NCBI GenBank assembly: GCA_020026155.1
Contig: JAHHQX010000005.1
Location: 53,016-117,015 of the forward strand
Source: Actinobacillus sp.
GTDB lineage: Bacteria > Pseudomonadota > Gammaproteobacteria > Enterobacterales > Pasteurellaceae
Direction: 5' to 3'
Length of the DNA: 64,000 bases
A program made the translations under genes and the position numbers. Shown here in pieces: positions 1 to 10,400 of this stretch. The notes beneath the pieces are model-generated. The model was not told the origin of the DNA. It made no database searches and saw only the letters and a list, made by a program, of their open reading frames with translations. How positions within the stretch are numbered: position 1 is the stretch's first letter; every line of letters starts with the position of its first letter.

Positions 1-339
1 AAACATGCTAACTTTACGGAATTAAAAGGTTTATTACACGATTTCTTACGTGCTTTCTTTGAAGAAGATTTAAAAGTACGTTTTCGTCCATCTTATTTCC
101 CATTCACTGAACCTTCAGCAGAAGTGGATGTTATGGGTAAAAACGGGAAATGGCTTGAAGTATTAGGTTGCGGTATGGTGCATCCAAATGTTTTACGTAA
201 TGTTGGTATCGATCCTAATGAATATTCAGGTTTTGCGGTAGGTATGGGCGTTGAACGTTTAACTATGCTTCGTTACAACGTAACAGATTTACGTGCATTC
301 TTTGAAAATGACCTCCGTTTTTTAGAACAATTTAAATAA
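1..339 (+). CDS. pheS: Phenylalanine-tRNA ligase alpha subunit (3' end only)
   Basis: The window opens inside this gene; 112 C-terminal residues are present, about a third of the roughly 327-residue family length. PheS is the catalytic subunit of the (alpha-beta)2 enzyme that charges tRNA-Phe in the cytoplasm. Visible class II synthetase signatures are motif 2 (FRPSYFPFTEPS, about codons 27-38) and motif 3 with its arginine (GFAVGMGVERLTML). The frame is open from base 1 to the TAA at 337-339. pheT follows after 29 bases, the standard pheS-pheT-ihfA operon. The GTG at 124 is an internal codon, not a start. Confidence 0.97.
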   Translation, partial: KHANFTELKGLLHDFLRAFFEEDLKVRFRPSYFPFTEPSAEVDVMGKNGKWLEVLGCGMVHPNVLRNVGIDPNEYSGFAVGMGVERLTMLRYNVTDLRAFFENDLRFLEQFK

Positions 340-368
340 GTGTATTGACGATATTGAAGGATTAACAA

Positions 369-2756
369 ATGAAATTTAGTGAAAATTGGGTAAGAGAATG
401 GGTAAATCCCGAAGTTGACAGCGATACGCTTTGCGACCAACTCACTATGCTTGGTTTAGAAGTAGATGGCATTGAAAAAGTAGCCGGTGATTTTACAGGT
501 GTTGTGGTTGGTGAAGTTGTGGAATGCGCACGTCACCCAGATGCAGATAAATTACAAGTGACTAAAGTAAATGTTGGTGGCGATCGTTTATTAGATATCG
601 TTTGTGGTGCCAAAAACTGCCGCCTAGGATTAAAAGTAGCTTGTGCGACTGAAGGTGCGGTTTTACCAGGTGATTTTAAAATTAAGAAAACTAAATTACG
701 TGGTCAACCGTCAGAAGGTATGCTTTGTTCATTTAGCGAATTAGGCGTAGAAGATGGCTCAGAAGGTATTTTAGAATTACCAGCAGATGCACCTATCGGT
801 ATGGATTTCCGTGAATATTTAGATTTAAACGATAATGCTATTGAGATTAGCTTAACACCAAACCGTGCAGATTGTTTAAGCATTATGGGCGTGGCACGTG
901 ATTTAGCTGTGTTAAACCGTTTACCGTTAAATCAAGAAGACATTAAAGTTGTGCCAGCAACTATCGCGGATAAAGTGGCGATGGAAGTGAAAGAGCCTGC
1001 TGCTTGCCCACGTTATTTATTACGTATGATTAAAAATATCGATATGAATGCGAAAACTCCGCGCTGGATGCAAGAAAAATTGCGCCGTGGAGGTATTCGT
1101 TCAATCGATCCGGTGGTGGATGTAACAAACTACATCTTATTAGCCTACGGTCAGCCAATGCACGCGTTTGATGCCGATAAAGTCGCTCAACCTGTACAAG
1201 TTCGTTTTGCTAAACCTGAAGAAGAATTAACGCTTTTAGATGGTAATACGGTAAAACTTAAAGAAAATACATTGGTTATCGCTGATCAAAATGGTGCATT
1301 AGCGATGGCAGGGATTTTCGGTGGCGAAGCAAGTGGTGTGACTGCAGAAAGTAAAAATATCATTTTAGAAGCAGCATTCTTTGCGCCATTAGCCATTACT
1401 GGTCGTGCGCGTCAATATGGTTTACACACTGATTCATCACACCGTTTTGAACGTGGTGTAGATTTTGCACTCGCTGAAAAAATGATGGAAAAAGCAACCG
1501 CATTAATTTTAGAAATTTGTGGTGGTGAAGCCGGTGAAATTTGTAAAGTAGAAAGTACAGAAAATTTACCGAAAATTGAGGCGATCACTTTACGTCGTGA
1601 AAAATTAGATAATCTGCTCGGTCATCATATTCCGACTGAACAAGTCACTGATATTTTAAACCGTCTTGGTTTTGATGTCGCTTATGCTGACGATAAATGG
1701 CAAGTGACACCAACAAGCTGGCGCTTTGATATTCAAATCGAAGAAGATTTAATTGAAGAAGTGGCACGTATTTACGGTTATAACAATATTCCGAATAATG
1801 CACCGCTTGCACATTTACAAATTAACGAACGCCCAGAAAAAGAATTAAATATCAATCGTATTCGTCAAGCATTTGTTGACAGCGATTATCAGGAAATTAT
1901 TTCTTATAGCTTTGTGGATCCAGATATTCAACGCCATCTTCATCCAGAAATGGAAGCATTGATTTTACCAAATCCAATTTCTAAAGAAATGTCAGCAATG
2001 CGCCTTTCTTTATTAACTGGCTTGCTTGGTGCGGTGCTTTATAACCAAAATCGTCAACAAAGTCGTGTACGTTTATTTGAAACTGGATTACGTTTTGTTC
2101 CAGATGAAAATGCAGAAAGCGGTGTACGTCAAGAAATGATGGTTGGTGCGGTGATTTGCGGTGATCGTTTCCCAATTACTTGGGAAGGGAAAGGTGAAAA
2201 TGTGGATTTCTTTGATCTTAAAGGAGATTTAGAACGCATTTTATCTTTGACAAAAGCTGGAAATCGTCTTCAATTTGTAGCAAAATCATTTACAGCATTA
2301 CATCCAGGTCAATCAGCAGCCATTTTATTAGATGGTGAAGAAATTGGCTTTATTGGAACAGTGCATCCAAAAGTGATTCAAACTTTAGGTCTTTCTGGTA
2401 AACCAGTAGTAGCTGAAATTAAGTGGTCTGCGATTAATGAACAAAAAGTACCAAGTGCGAAAGAAGTTTCTCGCTTCCCAGCGAATAAACGTGACCTTGC
2501 CTTGGTGGTGGACAAAGATGTTCCTGCACAAGCGATTCTTCATGCTTGCCAAGAGGCGGGTGGTGAACAACTTGTGAATGTAACATTATTTGATGTGTAT
2601 CAAGGTGCAAATCTTGAAGCGGGTAAGAAAAGTTTAGCGGTCAGCTTAACCATTCAAGATACGCAAAAAACCTTGGAAGAAAAGGATATTAACGCCGTGA
2701 TTTCAGCTGTACTCAGTGCGTTAGAATCTCGTTTTAATGCCTATTTGAGAGAGTAA
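369..2756 (+). CDS. pheT: Phenylalanine-tRNA ligase beta subunit
   Basis: PheT partners PheS. The beta subunit binds tRNA and carries the B3/B4 editing domain that removes mischarged tyrosine. At 795 residues it is full length for the bacterial family. The N-terminal EMAP/OB-type tRNA-binding domain lies at about residues 40-150 (it includes GQPSEGMLCS). B3/B4 and B5 regions follow, and an FDX-ACB anticodon-binding domain occupies roughly the last 95 residues. It starts 29 bases after pheS, preceded by an AAGGA-type ribosome-binding site (RBS), and ends 3 bases before ihfA, so the three genes are probably co-transcribed. Confidence 0.98.
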   Translation: MKFSENWVREWVNPEVDSDTLCDQLTMLGLEVDGIEKVAGDFTGVVVGEVVECARHPDADKLQVTKVNVGGDRLLDIVCGAKNCRLGLKVACATEGAVLPGDFKIKKTKLRGQPSEGMLCSFSELGVEDGSEGILELPADAPIGMDFREYLDLNDNAIEISLTPNRADCLSIMGVARDLAVLNRLPLNQEDIKVVPATIADKVAMEVKEPAACPRYLLRMIKNIDMNAKTPRWMQEKLRRGGIRSIDPVVDVTNYILLAYGQPMHAFDADKVAQPVQVRFAKPEEELTLLDGNTVKLKENTLVIADQNGALAMAGIFGGEASGVTAESKNIILEAAFFAPLAITGRARQYGLHTDSSHRFERGVDFALAEKMMEKATALILEICGGEAGEICKVESTENLPKIEAITLRREKLDNLLGHHIPTEQVTDILNRLGFDVAYADDKWQVTPTSWRFDIQIEEDLIEEVARIYGYNNIPNNAPLAHLQINERPEKELNINRIRQAFVDSDYQEIISYSFVDPDIQRHLHPEMEALILPNPISKEMSAMRLSLLTGLLGAVLYNQNRQQSRVRLFETGLRFVPDENAESGVRQEMMVGAVICGDRFPITWEGKGENVDFFDLKGDLERILSLTKAGNRLQFVAKSFTALHPGQSAAILLDGEEIGFIGTVHPKVIQTLGLSGKPVVAEIKWSAINEQKVPSAKEVSRFPANKRDLALVVDKDVPAQAILHACQEAGGEQLVNVTLFDVYQGANLEAGKKSLAVSLTIQDTQKTLEEKDINAVISAVLSALESRFNAYLRE

Positions 2757-2759
2757 ACT

Positions 2760-3056
2760 ATGACTTTAACAAAACAAGATATTGCAAAACGTCTTATAGA
2801 ATCGCTTGGTCTCGATAAAGACGACGCAAAAATGTTAGTGGAAAGTTTTTTTGAAGAAATCCGAGCTTGCTTAGAAGCAGGCGAGGATGTGAAGTTATCA
2901 GGTTTTGGTAATTTCGAATTACGCGAAAAGGCATCAAGACCGGGACGCAATCCTAAAACGGGTGAAAGCGTTCCTGTGTCAGCACGCCGTGTTGTTGTCT
3001 TTAAACCAGGACAAAAACTACGTAAGCGTGTTGAGAAAGCAATTCCAAAACATTGA
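2760..3056 (+). CDS. ihfA: Integration host factor subunit alpha
   Basis: A 98-residue DNA-bending protein of the HU/IHF family that dimerises with IhfB and bends DNA sharply in recombination, replication and transcription. The family fold is clear. The DNA-binding arm carries the signature GFGNF followed by RPGRNPKTGE, including the intercalating proline of the beta ribbon. The length matches enterobacterial IhfA (99). The start is 3 bases after the pheT stop, so translation is probably coupled. Its position behind pheST distinguishes ihfA from ihfB and HU. Confidence 0.97.
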   Translation: MTLTKQDIAKRLIESLGLDKDDAKMLVESFFEEIRACLEAGEDVKLSGFGNFELREKASRPGRNPKTGESVPVSARRVVVFKPGQKLRKRVEKAIPKH

Positions 3057-3093
3057 TGAAACAACATCTTGGTTGTTAGTTATTAATCTCAAG

Positions 3094-3138
3094 TCACACC
3101 TCGATTTCACATAAAAATCATGTGAAATTGGGGCGTGA
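3094..3138. repeat. Dispersed palindromic element, inverted pair
   Basis: Imperfect inverted repeat with arms around TCACACCTCGATTTCACA and its complement, plus a short A/T-rich loop. It lies just after ihfA and ends in GGGGCGTGA, the signature of the element family found throughout this window. It may serve as the operon terminator. Confidence 0.7.
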
Positions 3139-3224
3139 TTCCTAGCTACATCTATAGATATCTGATCGGTTATCTTATCTTTGCCATTTCTAAGGGTAAG
3201 CACAAATAACTCTAAATAATTATT

Positions 3225-3243
3225 GATAATGATAATCATTTGC
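3225..3243 (+). promoter_or_regulatory. Fur box upstream of metal ABC importer
   Basis: GATAATGATAATCATT followed by TGC matches the 19-bp Fur consensus at 17 of 19 positions. It lies 41 bases before the chosen start of the substrate-binding protein, so iron-dependent repression of the four-gene operon is expected. This is inferred from the motif alone. Confidence 0.8.
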
Positions 3244-3283
3244 AATAATAATGAAGCGCCTAATATTTACTCTAGGGAGAAAT

Positions 3284-4165
3284 ATGCGTTATTTATTTAT
3301 ATTGCTATGTGTGTTTTATGCTGTCTCAGCCTCCGCAAAATTAAACGTTATTACCACTTTCACAATCATTCAAGATATTGCCCAAAATGTTGGTGGCGAT
3401 AAAGCTATCGTTAAATCAATTACCAAACCAGGTGCGGAGATTCATCAATACCAACCTACGCCGAAAGACATTATTAAGGCACAGAATGCCGATTTAATTT
3501 TATGGAATGGATTAAATTTAGAAAATTGGTTTGAACGTTTCTTTGACAATATGCCTTCAATTCCCTCGGTGATTGTAACGAATGGTATCGTTCCATTGTC
3601 CATTTATGAAGGAAGTTATAAAGGAAAGCCAAATCCTCACGCTTGGATGTCACCGAAAAACGCCATCTTATATGTGAATAATATCAAAGAGGCATTTATC
3701 AAATATGATCCCGAAAATGCAGCAACTTATAGCGAAAATGCCCAAAATTATCTCCAAAAGATTGAACAATTAGATCAAAAATTTCAAACCCTCTTTGCCA
3801 AAATTCCCGAACAAAAACGTTATTTAGCGACCAGTGAAGGTGCCTTCACTTATCTTGCTCAACATTATCATTTAAAAGAGGCATATTTGTGGTCTATCAA
3901 TGCTGAGCAACAGGGGACGCCACAACAAGTAAAACGCCTTATCGATCTGGTGCGTACAAATCAGATTCCCGTGGTTTTCAGTGAAAGCACTATTTCAGAT
4001 AAACCTGCAAGGCAAGTCGCTCATGAAAGTGGGGCAAAATATGGCGGCGTCCTTTATGTAGATTCACTTTCAACTGATACGGGACCAGTCCCAACTTATT
4101 TAGATTTATTGAATAAAACTATGACTACTATTGCACAAGGCTTTGGAGTTTATGATGACAAATGA
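3284..4165 (+). CDS. Metal ABC transporter substrate-binding protein (YfeA/SitA/MntC type)
   Basis: Periplasmic cluster A-I binding protein for Mn, Zn or Fe. The start at 3284 is preferred over the upstream ATG at 3251 because an AGGGAGA RBS precedes it and the product then begins with a typical signal peptide (MRYLFILLCVFYAVSASA, mature from Lys19), giving 293 residues. Likely metal ligands are in IHQYQPT, NPHAWMSP, FSEST and YVDSLS (His, His, Glu, Asp), the family pattern. It is the first gene of a four-gene importer behind a Fur box. The Fur box favours a YfeABCD/SitABCD-like iron/manganese role over ZnuA. No long His-rich loop of the ZnuA kind is present. Confidence 0.9.
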   Translation: MRYLFILLCVFYAVSASAKLNVITTFTIIQDIAQNVGGDKAIVKSITKPGAEIHQYQPTPKDIIKAQNADLILWNGLNLENWFERFFDNMPSIPSVIVTNGIVPLSIYEGSYKGKPNPHAWMSPKNAILYVNNIKEAFIKYDPENAATYSENAQNYLQKIEQLDQKFQTLFAKIPEQKRYLATSEGAFTYLAQHYHLKEAYLWSINAEQQGTPQQVKRLIDLVRTNQIPVVFSESTISDKPARQVAHESGAKYGGVLYVDSLSTDTGPVPTYLDLLNKTMTTIAQGFGVYDDK

Positions 4166-4958
4166 AATGATTACCGTCACTGATCTCGCGGTTCGTTACA
4201 ACAATGGGCATTTAGCCATTTACGATATTAATTTTTCTTTACCTAATAAGATGATTTGTGCCTTAATCGGGATTAATGGAAGTGGAAAATCTACGCTTTT
4301 TAAAAGTTTAATGGGGTTAATTAAGCCACAAAAAGGGAAAGTAGAAATTTGTCAATTATCCATTAATAAAGCCTTAAAATCTAATTTGGTATCTTATGTT
4401 CCACAAATTGAAGAAGTAGATTGGTCATTCCCAGTAACTGTTTATGATGTGGTAATGATGGGACGCTTTGGTCATATGAATTTTCTAAGAATTCCCACTA
4501 AAAATGACAAAGTGAAAGTACAAAATGCACTTGAAAAAATGGGAATATCAGAGTTACAAGATCGCCAAATTGGGGAATTATCGGGTGGACAAAAGAAACG
4601 TGTATTTTTAGCGAGGGCATTGGCACAAGAAAGTCGTATATTTTTGTTAGATGAACCTTTTACGGGAATTGATGTAACTACTTCAAATATTATTATTTCT
4701 CTTTTAAAAGAATTAAGAGAAATGGGGAAATTAATTTTAATTTCTATGCATAACCTGAATGCTATTCCTAATTTTTGCGATCATATTATTATGTTAAATC
4801 GACAATTAATTGCTGAAGGTAATATTGCAGATACATTTACACAAGAAAATTTACAAAAAGTATTTGGTGAATCACATAAAAAAGAACATACGAATGGAGC
4901 AGTAATTGATAAAAAATATCTTTGGCATATGACCAGTGGTGAGCCTTCTATTGCATGA
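4152..4958 (+). CDS. Metal ABC transporter ATP-binding protein
   Basis: Cytoplasmic ATPase of the importer, about 268 residues. Visible motifs are Walker A GINGSGKST, signature LSGGQKKR and Walker B IFLLDEP, followed by a switch histidine in SMHN. It overlaps the end of the binding-protein gene. The tandem ATGs at 4152 and 4155 follow a GGAG at 4145-4148, so one of these is the start; a TTG at 4131 is open in frame but less likely. It is translationally coupled to the preceding gene. Confidence 0.93.
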   Translation: MMTNEMITVTDLAVRYNNGHLAIYDINFSLPNKMICALIGINGSGKSTLFKSLMGLIKPQKGKVEICQLSINKALKSNLVSYVPQIEEVDWSFPVTVYDVVMMGRFGHMNFLRIPTKNDKVKVQNALEKMGISELQDRQIGELSGGQKKRVFLARALAQESRIFLLDEPFTGIDVTTSNIIISLLKELREMGKLILISMHNLNAIPNFCDHIIMLNRQLIAEGNIADTFTQENLQKVFGESHKKEHTNGAVIDKKYLWHMTSGEPSIA

Positions 4959-4977
4959 GGGTAGCGAGGAGATAAAT

Positions 4978-5823
4978 ATGAATTTATTAGAGCCTTTTCA
5001 TTATCAATATATTATTAATGCTATCTTATTAAGTGCTTTAATCGGCGGAATTTGTGCATTTTTATCTTGCTATTTAATCTTGAAAAGATGGTCATTAATT
5101 GGTGACGCACTTTCTCATTCAGTCGTACCAGGGGTAGCAATGGCATATTATTTTGAAGTTCCTTATGCTATCGGTGCATTCTTTTCAGGTATCTTTGCTG
5201 CCGTAAGTATTCTTTGGATAAAATCATTATCAAAATTACGAGAAGACGCCATTATTGGATTTATCTTCACAACCTTTTTTGCTGTTGGCTTATTAATTAT
5301 TTCACTAAAACCTACTGCGATTAATATTCAAGAAATTATTTTAGGAAATATTTTAGGTATTTCACAAAATGATATTTATCAGGTTTTACTTATCGTTTTT
5401 GTTAGCCTTGGATTACTCTTATTTTTTTGGAAAAATTTAATGTTAATATTCTTTGATGAAGTACAAGCAAAGCTCGTCGGATTAAATGTTACTGCGTATA
5501 AGATATTATTTTTCACCTTATTAAGTGCCTGTATCGTGGTTGCTTTACAAACCGTAGGGGCAATTCTTGTTATCGCGATGGTCATTACCCCAGGCGCAAC
5601 TGCATATTTGTTAACGGATAAGTTTTCCCAATTACTAAAAATTGCTGTATTTATTGGTGTCATTACTTCAGCACTCGGTGTGTATTTGAGTTATTTTTTA
5701 AATGGTGCAACGGGTGGTGTGATTGTTTCATTGCAAAGTTTGTTCTTTATTGTTGCTTTTTTATTTTCTCCTAAATACGGTTGTTTAATAAAACATAAAG
5801 GAGTCGCGAATGAATTGGATTAA
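4978..5823 (+). CDS. Metal ABC transporter permease (first)
   Basis: Inner-membrane permease of the ABC-3 family, 281 residues and about eight hydrophobic segments. The start at 4978 follows a strong GAGGAGA RBS; the longer frame from 4936 adds a non-hydrophobic leader overlapping the ATPase gene and is rejected. The family signature GDALSHSVVPG is present near residue 42. It pairs with the second permease, whose start overlaps its end by 14 bases, as in yfeC-yfeD and sitC-sitD. Confidence 0.92.
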   Translation: MNLLEPFHYQYIINAILLSALIGGICAFLSCYLILKRWSLIGDALSHSVVPGVAMAYYFEVPYAIGAFFSGIFAAVSILWIKSLSKLREDAIIGFIFTTFFAVGLLIISLKPTAINIQEIILGNILGISQNDIYQVLLIVFVSLGLLLFFWKNLMLIFFDEVQAKLVGLNVTAYKILFFTLLSACIVVALQTVGAILVIAMVITPGATAYLLTDKFSQLLKIAVFIGVITSALGVYLSYFLNGATGGVIVSLQSLFFIVAFLFSPKYGCLIKHKGVANELD

Positions 5824-6655
5824 TATTTTATCTGAACCTTTTACTTATGCTTTTATGCAACGCGCACTTTTCGTTGCCGTAATTGTTGCTACAATTTCTG
5901 CAATTTTATCATGCTACCTTGTTTTAAAAGGGTGGGCATTAATGGGCGATGCATTATCGCACGCCGTGCTCCCTGGTATTGTTATCGTATATTTATTAGG
6001 CGTTCCACTTATTATTGGTGCGTTTGTAGCAGGCTTAGTTTGTTCTTTTAGCATGGGATATATTAAGCAACATTCTCGATTAAAAGAGGATACGGTGATG
6101 GGCATTGTCTTTGCGGGCATGTTTGCTATTGGGTTAGTGATTTTTAGTAAAATTGAATCTGATCAACATTTGTTACATATCCTATTCGGCAATATTCTCG
6201 GTATAACCCAAGCAGATTTTTATCAAACCTTGATTCTTTCTGCAATGGTAATCATAGCCTTATTATTTAAAGGAAAAGATTTTGTGCTTTTTTGCTTTGA
6301 CCGCAATTATTGCCATGTAGCGGGGCTTTCTCCGCGTAAATTACACTATTTTCTTCTAAGTTTATTAACACTCACTATTGTTATGGCAATGCAAGTTGTG
6401 GGAGTAATTTTGGTTGTTGCTATGTTAATTGCGCCGGGTATGACAGCATACTTACTCACTAAGCAATTCTATCAAATGGTCATTATTGCTATATTTTGTT
6501 CACTATTAAGCAGTTTTTTAGGGCTGTTAGTGAGTTATTATATTGATGGATCGCCTGGCGCTTGTATTATCTTGATTCAAGCTGCTTTCTTTATAAGTGC
6601 ACTCGCGATAACGCAACTAAAACATAAAATTCAAATAAATTTTTCCGAAAATTGA
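5810..6655 (+). CDS. Metal ABC transporter permease (second)
   Basis: ABC-3 family permease, 281 residues, homologous to the preceding one (GDALSHAVLPG near residue 45, and a matching DxxG-rich C-terminal half). AAGGAG precedes the start at 5810. Two permeases, one ATPase and one binding protein make a complete importer of the Yfe/Sit type. Its last codons and stop coincide with a half-copy of the dispersed GGGGCGTG-type element (6636-6660). Confidence 0.92.
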   Translation: MNWINILSEPFTYAFMQRALFVAVIVATISAILSCYLVLKGWALMGDALSHAVLPGIVIVYLLGVPLIIGAFVAGLVCSFSMGYIKQHSRLKEDTVMGIVFAGMFAIGLVIFSKIESDQHLLHILFGNILGITQADFYQTLILSAMVIIALLFKGKDFVLFCFDRNYCHVAGLSPRKLHYFLLSLLTLTIVMAMQVVGVILVVAMLIAPGMTAYLLTKQFYQMVIIAIFCSLLSSFLGLLVSYYIDGSPGACIILIQAAFFISALAITQLKHKIQINFSEN

Positions 6656-6660
6656 GGCGT
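6636..6660 (-). repeat. Half-copy of dispersed element at the end of the second permease gene
   Basis: On the plus strand an A/T-rich run is followed by CCGAAAATTGAGGCGT, overlapping the permease stop codon. No partner arm. Confidence 0.5.
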
Positions 6661-6721
6661 AGCAATTTAGTAAAAAATTTGAGAGAATAACGCGCATACA
6701 TTCATCATGAAGGAGCGTTGT

Positions 6722-7369
6722 ATGAAGCTTTATCTATACGATCATTGTCCTTATTGTGTTCGACCGCGTATGCTGGTTGGGCTTAAAAATTTACGCGTGG
6801 AAGAAGTCACGTTATTAAATGACAATGAAGCCACTCCAATGGCATTAATTGGAAAGAAAGTTGTCCCAATTCTTGTTAAAGATGACGGGTGTGCGATGGG
6901 CGAAAGTTTAGATATCGTCCGCTATTTTGATGAAAAATTTGGTCCAAAAATTTTAAAAGATGAAGTTCGACCTGAAATCAAAGCGTGGTGTGAAGATGTC
7001 GGCAGTTATTATTATCGATTATTACACCCGCGCTGTATCCAGCTTGGATTACCTGAATTTTCAACGGCTGGCGCAATTGAATATTTTGTGAAAAAGAAAA
7101 GCATGAAAATTGGTAGCTTTGAGCAAAATATCCGAAATTCCGCATACTATATCGAAAAGCTAGAATTAGATTTAGCGCGTCTTGCTGCTTTAATTAAGAC
7201 TCCAAATAGTCTTAACGACGAATTGTCTTATGAAGACATTCTCGTATTCCCGATGTTACGTAATTTAACTTGTGTAAAAGGGTTGCGATTCCCGCATAAA
7301 GTGAAAACTTATGTAGAAAATATGGCAAAAGCGACACATATTCCACTATTTTACGATAAACAACGTTAA
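6722..7369 (+). CDS. grxB: Glutaredoxin 2
   Basis: A 215-residue glutathione-S-transferase-like glutaredoxin, exactly the length of E. coli Grx2. The active site CPYC is at residues 9-12 of the N-terminal thioredoxin fold (MKLYLYDHCPYC), followed by an all-helical GST-like C-terminal domain. The start at 6722 is chosen over 6707 because AAGGAG at 6710-6715 is correctly spaced and the shorter product begins exactly as family members do. It is a single gene between the metal importer and recB, with its own terminator. Confidence 0.95.
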   Translation: MKLYLYDHCPYCVRPRMLVGLKNLRVEEVTLLNDNEATPMALIGKKVVPILVKDDGCAMGESLDIVRYFDEKFGPKILKDEVRPEIKAWCEDVGSYYYRLLHPRCIQLGLPEFSTAGAIEYFVKKKSMKIGSFEQNIRNSAYYIEKLELDLARLAALIKTPNSLNDELSYEDILVFPMLRNLTCVKGLRFPHKVKTYVENMAKATHIPLFYDKQR

Positions 7370-7377
7370 TGAATGGC

Positions 7378-7409
7378 AAGAGGAAGTCCTAGTGATTTCC
7401 TCTTTTTTA
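7378..7409 (+). terminator. Rho-independent terminator after grxB
   Basis: Stem AAGAGGAA (7378-7385) pairs with TTCCTCTT (7397-7404) and is followed by a T run. Confidence 0.85.
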
Positions 7410-7480
7410 TTTATGCAATTTTTTTTCATTTCCAGATTTTGCTAAAATAACATAACTTTATTCTTAATCACGCATACGTT

Positions 7481-10400
7481 ATGACAGCAAAAACAATCCA
7501 GCCTTTAAACCCGATTACCTTACCTTTGAATAAAACTAGTCTAATTGAAGCCTCAGCCGGTACTGGGAAAACCCACACCATCGCGTCGCTTTATTTACGC
7601 TTATTACTTCAAGTCGGCGAAAATGCCTTTGCAACCCCATTGCGTGTCGATCAAATCTTAGTAGTAACCTTTACCAAAATGGCGACAGAGGAATTAAAAG
7701 GGCGTATTCGGGAACGTATCCATGAGGCAAAACTTGCCTTTGAAGCGGTGAGAGCGACAGGAGATTGTGAGCAATTTAAAGATAATCCATTTCTATACGA
7801 TTTAATTCAGGCAGTGTTTAAAACGTCAAATCTGGATATTGCGATTACACAGCTTTCTCTCGCCGAACAAGATTTTGACCTTGCGGCAATTTTTACGATT
7901 CATAGTTTTTGCCAGCGTATGTTAAGGCGTTATGCATTTAATTCAGGCTTGCCTTTTGAGATTCAATTATTGGAAGATGGCGATGAGTTACGTCTAAAAA
8001 CGCGTTTTGCGGATGAAGTTTGGCGTGAGAGTTTTTACCCGCAATCTTTAGAAGTGACTAAATTTATTGCTAAAAATGGCGTTTCACCGGACGCACTTCT
8101 CGATCGTTTACGTAATTTAATCGGTAAGGATATTGCGATAAATCTTTCACAAAAAGATATGTTAACTAACCCAACTTTATCTGATTTTTTGCAAGAACAA
8201 GCCGTTTTGCAGGCAGATTTTGCCAAAATCCAAATGAATTTTAAGGCGCAGTGGTTGGCGCATTGTGCTGCTTTAGAAAGTCTTTTTGAGGAAAATAGCG
8301 CAAACATTGCCAGATATGCGACAAAAGGCGTGTCTAATTACCTTGGCTACTTTAACGATATGAAAAACTGGGCAAGTCAATCTGATTTTGCTTTAGCGCC
8401 TGATAGACTTTCAAAATATTTTACGCAGTCGGCACTTGAGAACAACCTTAAAAAAGGCATAAATCCATTTACCCACCCGTTGCTCACCCTTGCGGAAGAT
8501 TATGCGCAAGCGGAAGCGGAATTTGCGCAGAAATATGCAGAAAGCATAAAACTTTTCGCTTACTATTTTTCTAAAGAAGTGACTCATAAACTGCGTGACT
8601 ATAAAGAAAACCATACCGAGAAATCGTATGACGATTTGTTATGGCTAATGGAAAAAGCATTGCGCGGCGAGCAAAGTGAGCAATTTGCACAAGTTATTCG
8701 CCATCAATATCCCTTTGCAATGATTGATGAATTCCAAGATACCGACCCGCAGCAATATTTTATTTTTAACGAAATTTACCTGAAGTCGCATCAAGACAGC
8801 GCCCCAAGCGGTTTTTTGATGATCGGCGATCCAAAACAATCAATTTATAAATTCCGTGGTGCGGATATTTTTTCTTATCTAAAAGCCGCACAAGATGCAG
8901 AAAATCAATTTACGCTTGATCAAAACTGGCGCTCAAATGCGGGGTTAATTGAGAGTGTAAATACATTATTCTCAATAAAAAATGATACCTCGCCATTCCT
9001 TTATAACGATATCCGTTTTTCTGCTGTCACGGCGGCAAAATCGAAATTAAATTTTGTGCTAAATGGCGAAAAAGAACCGCCAATACGTATTTATCTACAA
9101 GATATTGAAGATATCACGGGTAAGAGTTCTAAAATTGTCAAATTAAATGAGGAAGATTTTGCCGAAACCTGCGCATTATCTATTCGTCAATGGCTAGAAA
9201 GTGCGAAAGAGAATCAAGCCACCTTAGATGGAGAAACGCTACAGGCGAAAGATATCGCCGTTCTGTTACGCGATGCGAAACAAGCGAAGTTAATTAAAGA
9301 TGCTTTAGCCAAACAGGGGATTAATTCTGTTTATCTTTCTGATAAGTCTAATATCTTCCAAACCGATATTGCCCGTGACATGCTTTTTGTTCTCCAAGCG
9401 TGTTTAAACCCACTTAATGAAAAAAATATTCTCAATGTACTAAGTTGCGCGCTTTTTTCACTTTCAATGGGTGATATTGACAGGATTAAACAACAAGAAA
9501 GCGAATGGGAAGCGACGGTTCAACGTTTTTTACAATATCAACGCATTTGGCAACATCAAGGCGTGCTGGCAATGTTACACCAGCTTTTACAACAAGAACA
9601 ATTAATGACACGATTATTCTTATTACAAGGCGGTGAACGTAGGCTAACGGATTATTTACATCTTGCTGAATTACTCCAACAAGCAAGTGTGCTAAATGAA
9701 AGCGAAGCAGCCTTACTTCATTGGTTTGAAAAACAGGTTTCTGGCGACAATAAACTTTCTACTGCAGAAATCCGTTTAGAAAGCGATAGGGCGCTCGTTA
9801 AAATTGTGACGATCCATAAATCAAAAGGATTGGCGTATGATCTAGTTTGGTTACCATTTATCGGTTTTTCAAGTCGTAAAAATGGCGATAACATTCCAAC
9901 TTATTACGATAAAGAAAAAGGCAAAGTCCTTTGGGATATGGCAGGGGAACATGATGATGAAATTCTGCAAGAAACCTTAGCTGAAGAAATGCGCCTACTT
10001 TATGTTGCTTTAACCCGTGCTAAATATCAAGTCGTTATGGCATTACCCACTTACTTCGGGAAAAATAATGCGCAACGTTTAGCTTGGAATGGGCTTTGGA
10101 ATGCCCTTACTTCAGATGTTCTGACCGATAAAAACGAACCGATTGAAACGCGATCTTTATTAGAAAATTGGCGCAATCTTGCTGGTGGCGAGAATATTGT
10201 GATTGAAGAGGCAACGGTTTTACCGCATTTTGAAACACCATTAACCGCCGAAACTTCGCATTTACAACTTGATGTTGCAAAATTTCAAGGAAAAATTAGC
10301 CGTGATTGGTCAGTATCCAGTTTTACCAAAATGAAATATCAACATCTTTTCAAACAATACGCTCAAAATCTTTTCAAACAATACGCTCAAAAACAAAATG

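Noticed and set aside
3018..3245. Minus-strand frame after ihfA
   Set aside because: It runs across the palindromic element and the Fur box and has no coding character.
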